From NCBI RefSeq assembly GCF_030384665.1, contig NC_083679.1:868001-932000 (forward strand): a DNA stretch of 64,000 nucleotides, read 5' to 3'. The notes below the pieces were generated by a model. That model saw nothing but the letters and a program-made list of their open reading frames with translations, was not told the DNA's origin and did no database searches. Positions 30,632-40,685 of the stretch are shown here, one piece after another (the first letter of the stretch is position 1; each line of letters starts with the position of its first letter). The DNA is from Lodderomyces elongisporus. Taxonomy: Eukaryota > Ascomycota > Pichiomycetes > Serinales > Debaryomycetaceae. Both the position numbers and the translations under genes were made by a program.

Positions 30632-32587
30632 TTTTTGATTTAACAAGGCACCTTTATGTAGATACAAAATAAGGACAATAGAATATAGAAGAACATAAAA
30701 AGCAGGAAATAAGGTAAAAACGAAACCATCGACAATAGTAATAAAAGTAGTTGTTGATTCGGTTACTAGCAATGATGTTACTCAGTACATTGCTCCCCTT
30801 AGTGCTTTGTCTTCTTCCAGGACATTAAGCATAGTATACTTTACCTTTATAAACAAATATGTTAAAATCAATATAAATCGTTAATGAATTGAAGATGCGT
30901 AAATGAACGGAGTTTATACCCACCATTCTCTCCCGTCGCTTTCTTTTTAATTTCGTGTATTTTTTTTTTCTTCTCTATCTAAAAATCCGCATATTTGCGG
31001 AAGTAAGGGGGAAAAAAAAAGAGAGAATAAACTGAAAAAATTAATAAGAAGAAACATTGTAATACTTCTTTATCATCCAGTTCATAAACTCTAGAGATTT
31101 CTTTAGTAAGCAAGTAAATAGTTAACATTGTTAAACAACCAAGCAACCAAGCAAATAAACATTGCTCTTCCTCTGGTCAATTTGTGTTTCAATCCGAACT
31201 TAAAAGAGAGAACGAAAGAACCTAAAAATTCGCAGATTTTGGTACCTTAACTGTGGTTCCAAACAAGGCTGTGTTTCCCAAAAAAAAAAAAAAAATGGAA
31301 CCCGCTATCGCCTCTTTTGCTTTTCCGATTTTGATATAAAAGCATGTGCTAACTTTTCCATAAATTGCCGCAATGTCTCAATGTTTCAATATTGTTGTTG
31401 TTAATGTTGTTAATGTTGTTAAATAATTGCTTTACTCATCGATGCTTGTAATGCTACTAATGGTTTTAATCAATGTAGAGTAACAAAAGAATACGTAAAA
31501 ACACGGCTTTAGGAGGCTTGTACAACTATTTCTTTTGAGTTAATGATCTACGAGATATGGAATATGGAAACGGTCATTCTTTTGGTAACCATTTCATTGC
31601 GGTTGTTAATGCTGGAAGAATAATGGTATTATGTGGTTAGGATAAGGATAAGGATAAGGAGAAGCAAGAGAGGTTTGCTATTAAGAAAGAAGGGCAAGGA
31701 GGGAGAAAAGGAAAGGTTAGTTTTGTTTTATTTTGTTTTTTTTATTATTTATTTTTTTGGGAAGGGGGGAGGGGGGGAGTTTGATCTTTTTTTTTTTGGT
31801 TCTGACTCAGCCGCATTTATTGATTGTTGCATCCGTAATCATTATTGGAACCACAATCAGTAACTGAGCTACCATTAGATATATTCAGATTATAGTAAAA
31901 AAAAAAAGTTGGGACCTACCAACACTAAAAGAGACAGAGAAAGAGTGTATTGATTGTATTATAATTGCGTTTAAGTTTGAGTTGAGTTTGTCCTTGTAAT
32001 TGTACTTCTGTCTGTTTGTACATATCTAAACAGAATGTGGGATACGTTTTGAAATAGGCAAAGGGTCAATCGTAGTAGGGTAGAAGTGTTTTTTCACCAT
32101 GTATTCGGGAAAAGCTTGGTACACGAATTGCAATGAGTATCCGATTCCGAAGTTTTACCCGTTTTGCCTTTTTTTTTCATTTTCTCATTTTTTTTCTTTC
32201 TTCTTTTTTTTGTCCTTTGTAAAAAAAACAAAATAAAAAATAAAAAATAAAAAATCCATTTTGTGGTTGAGGTGCGGAGATAAAGAGCAAAAGGTGTTTG
32301 TCATCAACCACAACTTTACATTATTCACCAACAACTATAGAGTAACCTTTGACCCAATCACAATCTATAACCTTGTATATACATATAGACTTATACATGT
32401 TTACTTCTCTCTCTCGGTTATGCTCTATTGTTACTCCCACACCATTCTTCTCTCTAACAGTAACAAGTGCTATTTAATTACTGGTTTAAGCAATGTATAT
32501 ATACAATGTATACATACATTGTACATATACGTATATTTGTTATAGAAAAGAATGTTGAGTTGAGAGGTTGATGCTTACTATAGTGGT

Positions 32588-32589
<2 letters not shown>

Positions 32590-32639
<50 letters not shown>

Positions 32640-32647
32640 CATATATA
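32590..32647. repeat. TA-rich dinucleotide repeat
   Basis: Interrupted (TA)n with ACATA punctuation across about 58 bp of spacer. Confidence 0.85.
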
Positions 32648-32714
32648 CAAAACCAACATTTGTAATCAATCAGTAACTCCGCAGCCAAAACTCGGGTCTA
32701 AGAAAGCAAAGGAA

Positions 32715-32761
32715 TGCATCTCTTGGAACCAGCAAGCAAGCAATACGCTTAAAGAGATGCA
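32715..32761. repeat. Inverted repeat TGCATCTCTT ... AAGAGATGCA
   Basis: Perfect 10-bp arms (32715-32724 and 32752-32761) separated by 27 bp could form a hairpin in RNA or DNA. It sits in the large spacer, about 680 bp upstream of the WW-like gene. Confidence 0.7.
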
Positions 32762-33437
32762 CACGTTATGTAGTGAGTCCTAAACGTAGACACTCATAGT
32801 AAAATAGTGAATAATCGGTGGGAAGACAAGGATGAATGATGACTAACCCGACAACATCCTCTATACCAAACCCCAATAACAAACAGCAACAACATGAGAA
32901 GAGAAACACACGAAATAGAAGGAACACTCTTTCTTCTTTTCACTTATTGTTTTCTTTTGTCTTCTTTCTCGTTTCCAAACTTCTTCCTTATTGTCTGTCC
33001 TTATGAGTGTTACTAAGCGTGTATGTAGCATAATGTATGGTAATTGGGACCGCTTATGTAATCGCCAAACTAACTCTTCTCTCTAAAATTTTTTTTAACT
33101 TTTTATTTTAATTTTATTATTTTTTTTACTCAGCATAGAAAAAAAAAATAATAAAATATTCGGGATTCGGAAAGCGGGGATTAGTAATAACCCTTCTCCG
33201 TGATGATAAATACCTGTTTACTTTGGTACATACATTAAAACTTAATTTTTAAACCAGCCGAAATTTGTAATACCCGTAATACCAGTTTAAAGAAAGATGT
33301 GTTTATAAATACACCAGCAAAACCATTCATGAAGGTTGTTTTTTTTTTGTTGTTGTTGTTGTTGTTGTTACTAACTTTTCACCAATACTTTAAAGTTTCA
33401 TATTTCCAAACAACTGAAAACAATCTGATACACATTA

Positions 33438-34448
33438 ATGGTACATTCTACAAACACAGTCTTGTATTCTGTTCCTAACCCCAATTTATCACAATTATCA
33501 AGCAATTACAAGTCAACCACCAAAACTACAAATACAACTACAACACCAAAGATGAACCGCACGTCTAGTTCTGCATCAAATCAATCAGCTACCTCATCCA
33601 CGTCTACTGCTACTACTGCATCCACTTCTTCCTCTGGCTCCTTGTTTGGCAAGTGCAAGAATAGAAAATCCATTCCATACCCTTGGAAACTCGACTTTGA
33701 CGACACTTTGCAACAATATTACTATACAAATACAGCAGATGGCACAATTTCATATGACTTGCCCAATGAAGTCAAGTACAAGCCAAACACAAACAAAGGA
33801 GGAAACAAAATACTTCATAAGATTAAGTCATTGACTAAAAAAAGAAAAAGCATCGATGACTCTAAAGTTATAACAAGTGCCGAAACCAGAAGAAGCAGTA
33901 ACGCTGTGGTTGATGATGATAATGAAACTGAAAATGCTAGCATCACATCTGCAGAATCAGTCAAGTCCATTGACCTCGACTTGAGCAATGCCACGGACAC
34001 AACTATTCAAGGTGCAGATGAACCATACTTGCTCTCAAACAACATGTACAATCAGTATAGAAATTTTGCAGGCACTTCGTCAATTACACCATATGACTCT
34101 GTCTCTATCCAGTCTGAACTAGCATCACTCGAAAGTGACCACGAATTTGATGAAGAATATGAAGACTATGATGAGTACGACTACTACTACGGAGATAACA
34201 TTGCTGCAAATGAAATCAAACCATATACAAGAAAAAACGTACTGAACCCAGAATACGGATTGGTGTATACCAACTACTTTATGAATACATGGGACGACAA
34301 CAATGACAATAGTGGCAACAGTGGCAACAATCAGTACAATCAGTACAATCAGTACAATCAGTACAATCAATACAATGAAATGAGTGATTTGGATAAAGAG
34401 AATGAGAGACGAGAATTGAGATTGCAAATGTTGAGAGAATTGTACTAA
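33438..34448 (+). CDS. Acidic protein with degenerate WW-like domain
   Basis: 336 aa, not recognised by name. The N-terminus is Ser/Thr/Asn-rich. A WW-like segment at about 77-108 reads YPWKLDFDDTLQQYYYTNTAD followed by GTISYDLPNE. It keeps the first Trp, the YYY core and the terminal Pro, but the second Trp is replaced by Tyr, so proline-peptide binding is uncertain. A basic patch KIKSLTKKRKS follows near 133-143. Residues 230-250 are very acidic (EFDEEYEDYDEYDYYYG). Near the C-terminus are a QYN repeat and a charged helix DKENERRELRLQMLREL. A second in-frame ATG lies 38 codons in (MNRTSSSA). It reads away from a 3-kb spacer. It might be an adaptor; no function is asserted. Confidence 0.78.
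   Translation: MVHSTNTVLYSVPNPNLSQLSSNYKSTTKTTNTTTTPKMNRTSSSASNQSATSSTSTATTASTSSSGSLFGKCKNRKSIPYPWKLDFDDTLQQYYYTNTADGTISYDLPNEVKYKPNTNKGGNKILHKIKSLTKKRKSIDDSKVITSAETRRSSNAVVDDDNETENASITSAESVKSIDLDLSNATDTTIQGADEPYLLSNNMYNQYRNFAGTSSITPYDSVSIQSELASLESDHEFDEEYEDYDEYDYYYGDNIAANEIKPYTRKNVLNPEYGLVYTNYFMNTWDDNNDNSGNSGNNQYNQYNQYNQYNQYNEMSDLDKENERRELRLQMLRELY
34333..34376 (+). repeat. CAGTACAAT 9-bp tandem repeat (Gln-Tyr-Asn)
   Basis: Five near-perfect copies of CAGTACAAT encode repeated QYN in the WW-like protein. Confidence 0.9.
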
Positions 34449-35159
34449 AAAGTTCAAGAAACTATAAAAAAGGAAAGACCAAGAGAGGGGAAAGAAGAGT
34501 TGTGAAACATTCTACTTATATTCTCTAGACAATTCAATTCTAATTTTAACTCGTTTCAAAACTTTACTGTATTTATTTCAATTCATTTCGATTCTACCCA
34601 TTTTTTTTGTTTGATTGCTTTAATTCACCCAAGTCTCAATCCCTTTTATTTTGGTTCAATTTTCCTTTTTCATTTTTTAATATCTTAGGTTATCTGTATA
34701 TACTTTTTAAGGCAACATGTTTAGTCTTTAAACTTCTTTCTTCTGTTTTTTTTTAAAAAAAAAACAACAACAACAAATTAACATAAAGCTCAATAAACTT
34801 TGAAATAAAAAAGAGCACGTAAAACACCTAAAACAAAAATAGGTAAATAAATAAAATTGTAAAGTGTAGGAAATTGTTATTAGAAAGGCTAAATAGTTTA
34901 TAGATTTAGAGTTGGCTCAACATTTTTAAAAAAAAAAATATTAGAAAAGAACACGCTCATAGTTGATGCTAGTTTTACTTGCAGGTTTTGATGTACTTGT
35001 CATCAACACAAGCAATGTGAAGTAATGCAAAGTGAAGCAAAGTTAAGCAAGAAAAAAATTATGGAGAATAAAAGAGGAGGAGGAGGAGGAGGATATGTAC
35101 GAGGATAGAAAACGTAATTTAATATAAAGTTCTCATCAACTATTTCGTTACATCTAGTG
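34449..35159. terminator. Convergent 3' spacer
   Basis: 0.7 kb between the WW-like gene (+) and the nitronate monooxygenase (-). A/T-rich, with a T9/A10 inverted run near 34747-34764 (TTTTTTTTTAAAAAAAAAA type), AAGTTAAGC-like repeats near 35017-35050 and GGA repeats near 35075-35092. No gene is seen. Confidence 0.6.
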
Positions 35160-36524
35160 TCACTTCAACTCGGAGATAAGCTTATCAATAACTTGCTGAG
35201 TTGTTAATTTCTCACCATTTCCCACAGCTTTCTCAATCTGTTTATAACCCAGCCCCGCCAAGTAAAAACCCAAATCTAAGCTTGCCTCGTTTCCACACGT
35301 TTCCTTTTGCTTTGGATTTTGCTGTTGCTTTTTGCCAACTATATCCTTTAATTGCTTATATGCAGCATAAGCATAACCATACGGAGGCAACTCGCCATTC
35401 ACATCTATATTTACATTTACATTTACATCTCCATCTCCATCTCCATTTCCATCTTTATTTTTAATTGCTCCACTTTTAGTAGCCTTCTCCAGCTTCCTCT
35501 CTTCTTCAATTCTCGCAATAAAGTCTGTGACAACAGCACGTGCGGGTTTACCAGAAATCAAGGCAGTCATAACCGTACTTGGGCCATCCTGCGAAATTTT
35601 GCTAAAGAATCCACTAGTGTTGGATTCTACAGTTCCTAGAAAAGCAGTACCGAGTTGCACTGCATCGGCTCCAGCATCTAAAAACCTTTGAGCCTGACTA
35701 CTATTCATGATGCCACCAGCAACAACAAGATACGGTGGTAAGCGTGATGCTTCTGCTGATGCTGAGGCTGTTGATGAGGATGATGATGATGATGATTTAT
35801 TGTGCGTCTCCAGTTGATTTAATTCCTTCTTCACCAGCTGAAACAAATCCCATGTTGGTAGTTTTGCATCAACTACTCCAGTGAGAAAGTTGCCTCGATG
35901 TCCACCTGCTTCGTATCCTTGCAACACAACCCCATCAACTTCACCACCAACCTTAATGACTTGATTTACTTCCTCAACTGAAGTTGCAGTGATAAAAACC
36001 ATAATCCCCAATTGTTTCAATTTATCAATCGTTGATCGCTGGGGAATTCCAAAATGGAAGCTGATAATCTTGGGACGATACTTTAATAGGTAGCTCATTA
36101 ACCTATCGAGAGCTTCACTATCTTGTTCAAACTCGCGAAATGATACATTACCATTTTTGGTGCATTCAATTTCATCGATGACTGACTTTGGAAGATTTGT
36201 TGCTTCAAGGTACAATTTTTTCCAGTTCAAAATTTGCGACTCCATTGGCGGCTGCTCTATTTCATGGCAAAAAAAATTCAAGTTAATTGTATTTGTCTTG
36301 GAATCATCAACCAAGTTTGAATTGTAGGAGTCGATTAATGCTTGGAGTTGGGTGATTGAGTTGGGTAGAATGAAATTGATAGTCGAAATGGGAAGCGAGC
36401 CCAACCCTCCGGTATTGGTCACTGATGCTGCCATAGCAGGTGTCAGTACTCCTGCCATGGGAGACTGTATGATTGGATATTTGATGCCCAACTTTTGCAA
36501 GAGTGAAGGTCTCAGTCTAGACAT
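35160..36524 (-). CDS. Nitronate monooxygenase (2-nitropropane dioxygenase family)
   Basis: FMN-dependent TIM-barrel enzyme of the NMO/NPD family, 454 aa, which oxidises toxic alkyl nitronates (such as propionate-3-nitronate) to aldehyde or keto acid plus nitrite. Signatures in order: LGIKYPIIQSPMAG at the N-terminus, NTGGLGSLPIST, VVLQGYEAGGHRG with the active-site His region, PYLVVAGGIMNSSQAQRFLDAGADAVQLGTAFL for phosphate/FMN binding. Poly-Ser and Asp/Asn/Gly-Val inserts (about 245-260 and 370-390) lengthen it. The C-terminal helix FYLAGLGYKQIEKAVGNGEKL is not rare in fungal members. The nearest S. cerevisiae relative would be YJR149W; the fungal family has several subclasses and the exact substrate is unknown. 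Confidence 0.93.
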   Translation of the reverse strand: MSRLRPSLLQKLGIKYPIIQSPMAGVLTPAMAASVTNTGGLGSLPISTINFILPNSITQLQALIDSYNSNLVDDSKTNTINLNFFCHEIEQPPMESQILNWKKLYLEATNLPKSVIDEIECTKNGNVSFREFEQDSEALDRLMSYLLKYRPKIISFHFGIPQRSTIDKLKQLGIMVFITATSVEEVNQVIKVGGEVDGVVLQGYEAGGHRGNFLTGVVDAKLPTWDLFQLVKKELNQLETHNKSSSSSSSSTASASAEASRLPPYLVVAGGIMNSSQAQRFLDAGADAVQLGTAFLGTVESNTSGFFSKISQDGPSTVMTALISGKPARAVVTDFIARIEEERKLEKATKSGAIKNKDGNGDGDGDVNVNVNIDVNGELPPYGYAYAAYKQLKDIVGKKQQQNPKQKETCGNEASLDLGFYLAGLGYKQIEKAVGNGEKLTTQQVIDKLISELK

Positions 36525-37961
36525 TTCCGAATGAGTAGTTTGATAATTGGGGATTGTGTTGAGACTTTGGCAAGCTAAAGATGTCTCAAGCTAGATTAGA
36601 CGTGGACAAAGTATTCAAAGTTGGGTATACACATACAGATAAACATTTATATATATATATACGTTTGTGTCTGTGTGGGTATGGGTATGTGTAACTTCTT
36701 GTGTATTGGCAAGTCGGCCTTTTTTTTTTCTCAATGACGGTTAATCGGAGAAACGGTGCTAGGTTTTCGTATACTCCGTGTTTGAATTTGCCCAAGACGG
36801 AAAATTGGGACGGATTCTTGATGCGCGATAAGTCCGTGTGATATTTATTTTTTTTTTGTATATTTTTGACATTTTATGTCTCTTTCTACTTCTACCTTAC
36901 TTTTTTTATTCATAGGGTTCTGGGTTTTTGCAGCCACCGTTGGAAAAATGCACTAAACAAGTCCTTTTTAAATGAAATTATTCAACATCTAATTGTCACG
37001 GCGTAAATGCAATCTTTCTAGTGTATTTGAGATAGTAGGACACCTTTTGCTCAGTTGTGAATGGGTTATTAAAGTTGAACATTGAGGAAGAAGAAGAGGA
37101 AAAAGTCAAAAAAAAAAAAAGAATTCATAAATATATATATATCCGCACGTGACTGACATTGATAATAAGCCCAACAAAGTTTATACTATTGTTCAATCAT
37201 AAGAAAAAAAAAATTAAACAAAAAATATGGAGCTTTTGAGAAGTAAAATAATCAGGTGTTGCATTTTCAGTTGAGTCATTTACTGGATGGTTAGTAAACT
37301 ATTCAAGTGTGCCAGTTACCTTCTTTTTCTCCCCAATCCAATTTGATTTTTGAAAAAAAAAAAAAAAGCAAAGAATGGTGGGGTAAAATGAAAAGGAGTG
37401 GAAAAATTTAGTCAATCAATTCTCATGTGAAAAATAAAAGAGCAGGAACAGAAAAATTGGAAGGAAAACAAAATGAGTGCGTGTTACATATTGGAAAAAA
37501 AGGGTGGTGGGGAGGAATTGCGCGCGTTTGTTTTCTGTTGGTGTCCAATTACATTAAGGTAAACTCTGCTTACTCGAGTAATAACTACACTTTTTCTTTT
37601 ACACTTTCAAGTATTGTAAAGATAATCACATTAAAATGAAAAACAGAGTGTTAGCTTGTTTATTCTTTCTTCTATATCCCCTCAGCGAGTGTTTCATGTA
37701 ATGAACAAGAACTAACATGAAAAGCTGATTGATGTATACATATATATATATATATATATACATTTATATATTAATGTATGTATATATTAATGTGTGTTTG
37801 TGTGTGTGTGTGTAGAGAAAAGTACTGAATAATTAGTTTCAATCTCTTGTTTGAATCTCTTATTCATGTCAGCTTCTCAAGTCTAAACAACCTTCTCTAT
37901 ACAAGGATAATAAATAAAACATTGGTCTAAAAGGAAAGAAAGAAAAAAACAAAAAATAACT
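36525..37961. other. Spacer (1.4 kb): nitronate monooxygenase promoter / CYB5 3' flank
   Basis: Both neighbours read leftward. Contents: (TA)n at 36648-36660 and 37739-37760, a CACGTGA core at 37146-37152, a Gcn4-type TGAGTCA near 37272, A-runs at 37108 and 37355, and GT repeats near 37794-37812. No gene is accepted. Confidence 0.6.
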
Positions 37962-38345
37962 CTAAAGATTGTTCTTGTAGTAGTAAGCACCAAAAGCCAA
38001 AAGGAACACTGCAACTGCAATCAATGGGAAGTTGACCGAGCTCTCAGTGGATGAGTATGCTTGAGCTCTCTTGGCTTCAACTGGTTTGGCACCCTTCAAG
38101 TTACCCAAGTATAATTTCTCCAAAATCTCGTGAGCTTCGTCAGAGTGTCCGATATCGTCAAATGCCTCAGTAGCATCAGATCCAGCAACGTCCAAGATAA
38201 CTTCTTCTCCACCTGGATGTTCATCGATATAGCTTGAAACATTGTAAACTTTACCGTTGATGATTACCCAACAGTCATCGTGGGTTGTGTGTTTAGCAAC
38301 TTCATCAAATTCAAAAACTTTAACTTGTTCTTCTTCTGTAGACAT
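37962..38345 (-). CDS. CYB5: Cytochrome b5
   Basis: Tail-anchored ER cytochrome b5, 127 aa (S. cerevisiae Cyb5 is 120 aa). It donates electrons in sterol and lipid desaturation. The heme-binding core has His43 in DEHPGGEEVI and His67 in DIGHSDEA as the two axial ligands. The N-terminal strand CWVIINGKVYNVSSYI is conserved. The C-terminus has a hydrophobic anchor at about 106-122 (FPLIAVAVFLLAFGAYY) followed by KNNL, the usual tail-anchor layout. The start MSTEEEQVKVFEFDEV aligns with the family. Confidence 0.97.
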   Translation of the reverse strand: MSTEEEQVKVFEFDEVAKHTTHDDCWVIINGKVYNVSSYIDEHPGGEEVILDVAGSDATEAFDDIGHSDEAHEILEKLYLGNLKGAKPVEAKRAQAYSSTESSVNFPLIAVAVFLLAFGAYYYKNNL

Positions 38346-38743
38346 TTTATATATATATTTATGTGTGTGTGAGTGTGTGTATGTATTAATGAATTATTTT
38401 AGTTAAAAAAGAAAGCAAAAACAACAATCTATTTCTAAACTTGTAGTAGGTAGAGTTCCCTTTGTCTAAAGTAAATCAAGTAATTTCTAATTTTTGTTTT
38501 AAAAAAAAAAAGAAAGAAGAAGAAGAAGAGGAAGAAGGATTGTTAAATCGATTTATACGATAATCAGAAGAAATTGTTTCAAATGTTGTTTTTTTCTCTC
38601 TCTCTTTTTTTTTAATTTTTTTAATTTTTTTAATTTTTTTAATTTTTAATTTTTGGGTTGGGATTTTGTTTTTGTATCAGTTTCTGTTTTAGGGATAAAC
38701 TTCCCTTTGGTCAATGAATGTCTCTTTTCACTAGTTCCAAGCA

Positions 38744-38789
38744 GAAGAAGAAGAAGAAGAAGAAGAAGTAGAAGAAGAAGTAGAAGAAT
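38744..38789. repeat. AGA trinucleotide microsatellite
   Basis: Interrupted (AGA)n of about fifteen units upstream of CYB5. Confidence 0.85.
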
Positions 38790-39111
38790 AACACCAACAC
38801 CAACATCAACAATAACAGATGTAAAATATATACCTTTTAAAGAAAGTGGATCTCTCATCAGCTTTATGTAATAACACAGACACACACACTCTCTCTCTAT
38901 CTGTGTTTCATTTTAAGTCTTTTTGATTAACTTCAACAGTCTCTGGTGACTAGCAATAGTTTACACGTTCAGTTGTATCTGTAAAACTACAAAAAAAAAA
39001 CAAGTTTATACTAATGACTTGGTTCTAGAAATATATTTTTTTAGATCCGGAGTTAAGCTGCAGCCATGCATATTGTTTTGTGGGCTGATACAATGAAACA
39101 ACCTGTAGATG

Positions 39112-39147
39112 TATCTATCTATCTATCTATATATATATATATATATT
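39112..39147. repeat. TATC tetranucleotide grading into (TA)n
   Basis: Compound microsatellite, about four TATC units followed by a TA run. Confidence 0.85.
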
Positions 39148-39383
39148 ATGATTATCACAAGCACCTACTTTTCTGGTTTGAACATGATGCTGGACAAGTA
39201 TATGTAAAGCACCCAACCCTCTCCACACTTGAACTCAATTAAAGACATTGAGTGAGCAAGAGATCAAACCAACGACAAGCAATTATTCAAAACATAAGAG
39301 AAAGATAGAAAGAGAAAGAGAAAGGAGAAAAAAAAATTGGATAAGAAAAGACAGCGATACTAACATATTAAGTTTGACCCCCT

Positions 39384-39419
39384 GCTTCTTCTTCTTCTTC
39401 TTCTTCTTCTTCTTCTTCT
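39384..39419. repeat. CTT trinucleotide microsatellite
   Basis: Twelve uninterrupted CTT units in the 3' flank of NOP15. Confidence 0.9.
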
Positions 39420-39767
39420 CTTTCTTCTTCTTATAGATCTTTACTTCCCCTTGCTTCATTCAATTCATCATCCATCTTATTTCGAGATAATGAATCGCAA
39501 TTGATTGTGCTAGACCCAAAAAAAAAAATTTCAGAAAAAAAGACATCTAGATATCGGGATATTGTATCCAAAAGTAGAAATGAATTACATTTTTGAAAAT
39601 TTATCCGTCGTTCGCATTTTTCCTCTGCGCCTAACAACGAACAATACTTTAAAGATACTTCCACAATAGTAAATCAACAATTCGTACTTAATTATCTGAT
39701 GCAAAAAGAATATAGATAAAAAAAAAAATGTTAAAAGTATACATTGCAATACAAGATTTCATTAACT

Positions 39768-40685
39768 TTATATAGAGGCTAAATCGTAGTCAAACCCTTT
39801 AGCTTTCAACTCTTCAACCTTTCTTTTCTTACTAGCCTCGAATTTCTCTACAATAGTAGCCCACTCTTCCTTAGTCTTGCGTTTCTCATGCTTGTCCTTA
39901 ACAATCTTGTGCACAGGAACAACTTTGAATTTCCTACCGGCATTTTTGAACAACTCTTTATGTGGATTCTCAACAACTTGACACCTGATCAAATGACCAA
40001 ACAACAAGTAGTTGTCCATTGTCTCTGCTGCAATCTTGGCAACTTCGGGTGAGTCAAATTCAATATGTGCAAAATGCTTGGATTTACCAGTCTTTTTGTT
40101 TCGTGAAAGAATTAATTGTGTGATGTTTCCAAATTGTGTAAAGTATGTACGAAGCTCCGACTCTTGGAATCCCAGCGGAAGACGACCAATATATATCACT
40201 CCACGTTTGGACTTTTTATCACTTGAACTAGTTTTAGATGTGCTCGAAGCTTTCTTCAATTGTTTATTTACTTTATGGCCCGCGGCAACTGGCTCAAGAG
40301 AACCTTGAACATCAAGATCAGAGTCATCGGATGAGGATTCATCATCACTATCATCGTCATCAACAGCTGCTGCTGCTGTTGTTGCTGATGCTGCTGCTTC
40401 ACTCTCTCCTTCTTCTTCTTCTTCTTTTTCTTCTTCATTGTCGTCTTCTGAATCATCACTTGAAAGTTCATATTCTTCAGCATTCACCGTCACTTTTGAA
40501 TCTTTATTTTCATTTCCAGATCCTTCATCCTCCGATGAGGAGGACGGGAGATTGATATCATCTGCCTGTTCTTCTACTTCTTCCTTAGGTTGTTTCTTTA
40601 CCACTTTTTTGGCACTTTTGGCATCTGCAGTCTTCTTAGAGCCACCATTTGATACCGATTTGGTATTAACCTGTTTTCTAGCCAT
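39768..40685 (-). CDS. NOP15: Nop15-like nucleolar RNA-binding protein
   Basis: 305 aa with a single RRM. It resembles Nop15, a pre-60S assembly factor of 220 aa in S. cerevisiae that binds the pre-rRNA ITS2 foot. The extra length is an acidic N-terminal region (long Ser-Asp-Glu runs, an Ala tract and Lys-rich start). The RRM spans about 163-241: RNP2 is VIYIGRLP and RNP1 is KSKHFAHIEF, followed by YLLFGHLIRCQVV. After the RRM comes the family-typical basic stretch NPHKELFKNAGRKFKVVP and a Lys/Glu helix. The upstream region has both PAC and RRPE motifs, fitting ribosome-biogenesis control, and the next gene upstream is ENP1, another ribosome-biogenesis factor on the same strand. Confidence 0.93.
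   Translation of the reverse strand: MARKQVNTKSVSNGGSKKTADAKSAKKVVKKQPKEEVEEQADDINLPSSSSEDEGSGNENKDSKVTVNAEEYELSSDDSEDDNEEEKEEEEEGESEAAASATTAAAAVDDDDSDDESSSDDSDLDVQGSLEPVAAGHKVNKQLKKASSTSKTSSSDKKSKRGVIYIGRLPLGFQESELRTYFTQFGNITQLILSRNKKTGKSKHFAHIEFDSPEVAKIAAETMDNYLLFGHLIRCQVVENPHKELFKNAGRKFKVVPVHKIVKDKHEKRKTKEEWATIVEKFEASKKRKVEELKAKGFDYDLASI

Larger units (their letters stand above)
30412..33437. other. 3-kb divergent spacer
   Basis: It lies between the EMA19-like start (-) and the WW-like start (+), and no gene is convincing inside. Contents: a TCACGTGA octamer at 30624-30631, repeats of TTGTTAATG near 31394-31420, a GGATAA hexamer repeat near 31640-31657, G-runs at 31760-31778, a (TA)n region at 32590-32647, a 10-bp inverted repeat at 32715-32761, a TGACTCA at 31803-31809, and GTT repeats near 33345-33370. 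A TATAAAT box at 33304-33310 serves the WW-like gene. An 84-codon open frame at 30518-30772 was not accepted. Confidence 0.6.
38346..39767. other. Spacer (1.4 kb): CYB5 promoter / NOP15 3' flank
   Basis: No gene. It contains GAA repeats at 38515-38535, TTTAATTTT runs at 38608-38656, AGA repeats at 38744-38789, a TATC/TA run at 39112-39147 and a CTT run at 39384-39419. A TG-rich stretch lies directly upstream of the CYB5 ATG (38360-38382). Confidence 0.6.

Noticed and set aside
30518..30772. 84-codon hydrophobic open frame on the minus strand
   Set aside because: It sits in the promoter of the EMA19-like gene, overlaps the TCACGTGA site and shows no recognisable family; low-quality composition.
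37427..37639. 70-codon + strand open frame in the spacer between the nitronate monooxygenase and CYB5
   Set aside because: No family resemblance; it lies in the 1.4-kb promoter region and has spacer-like composition.
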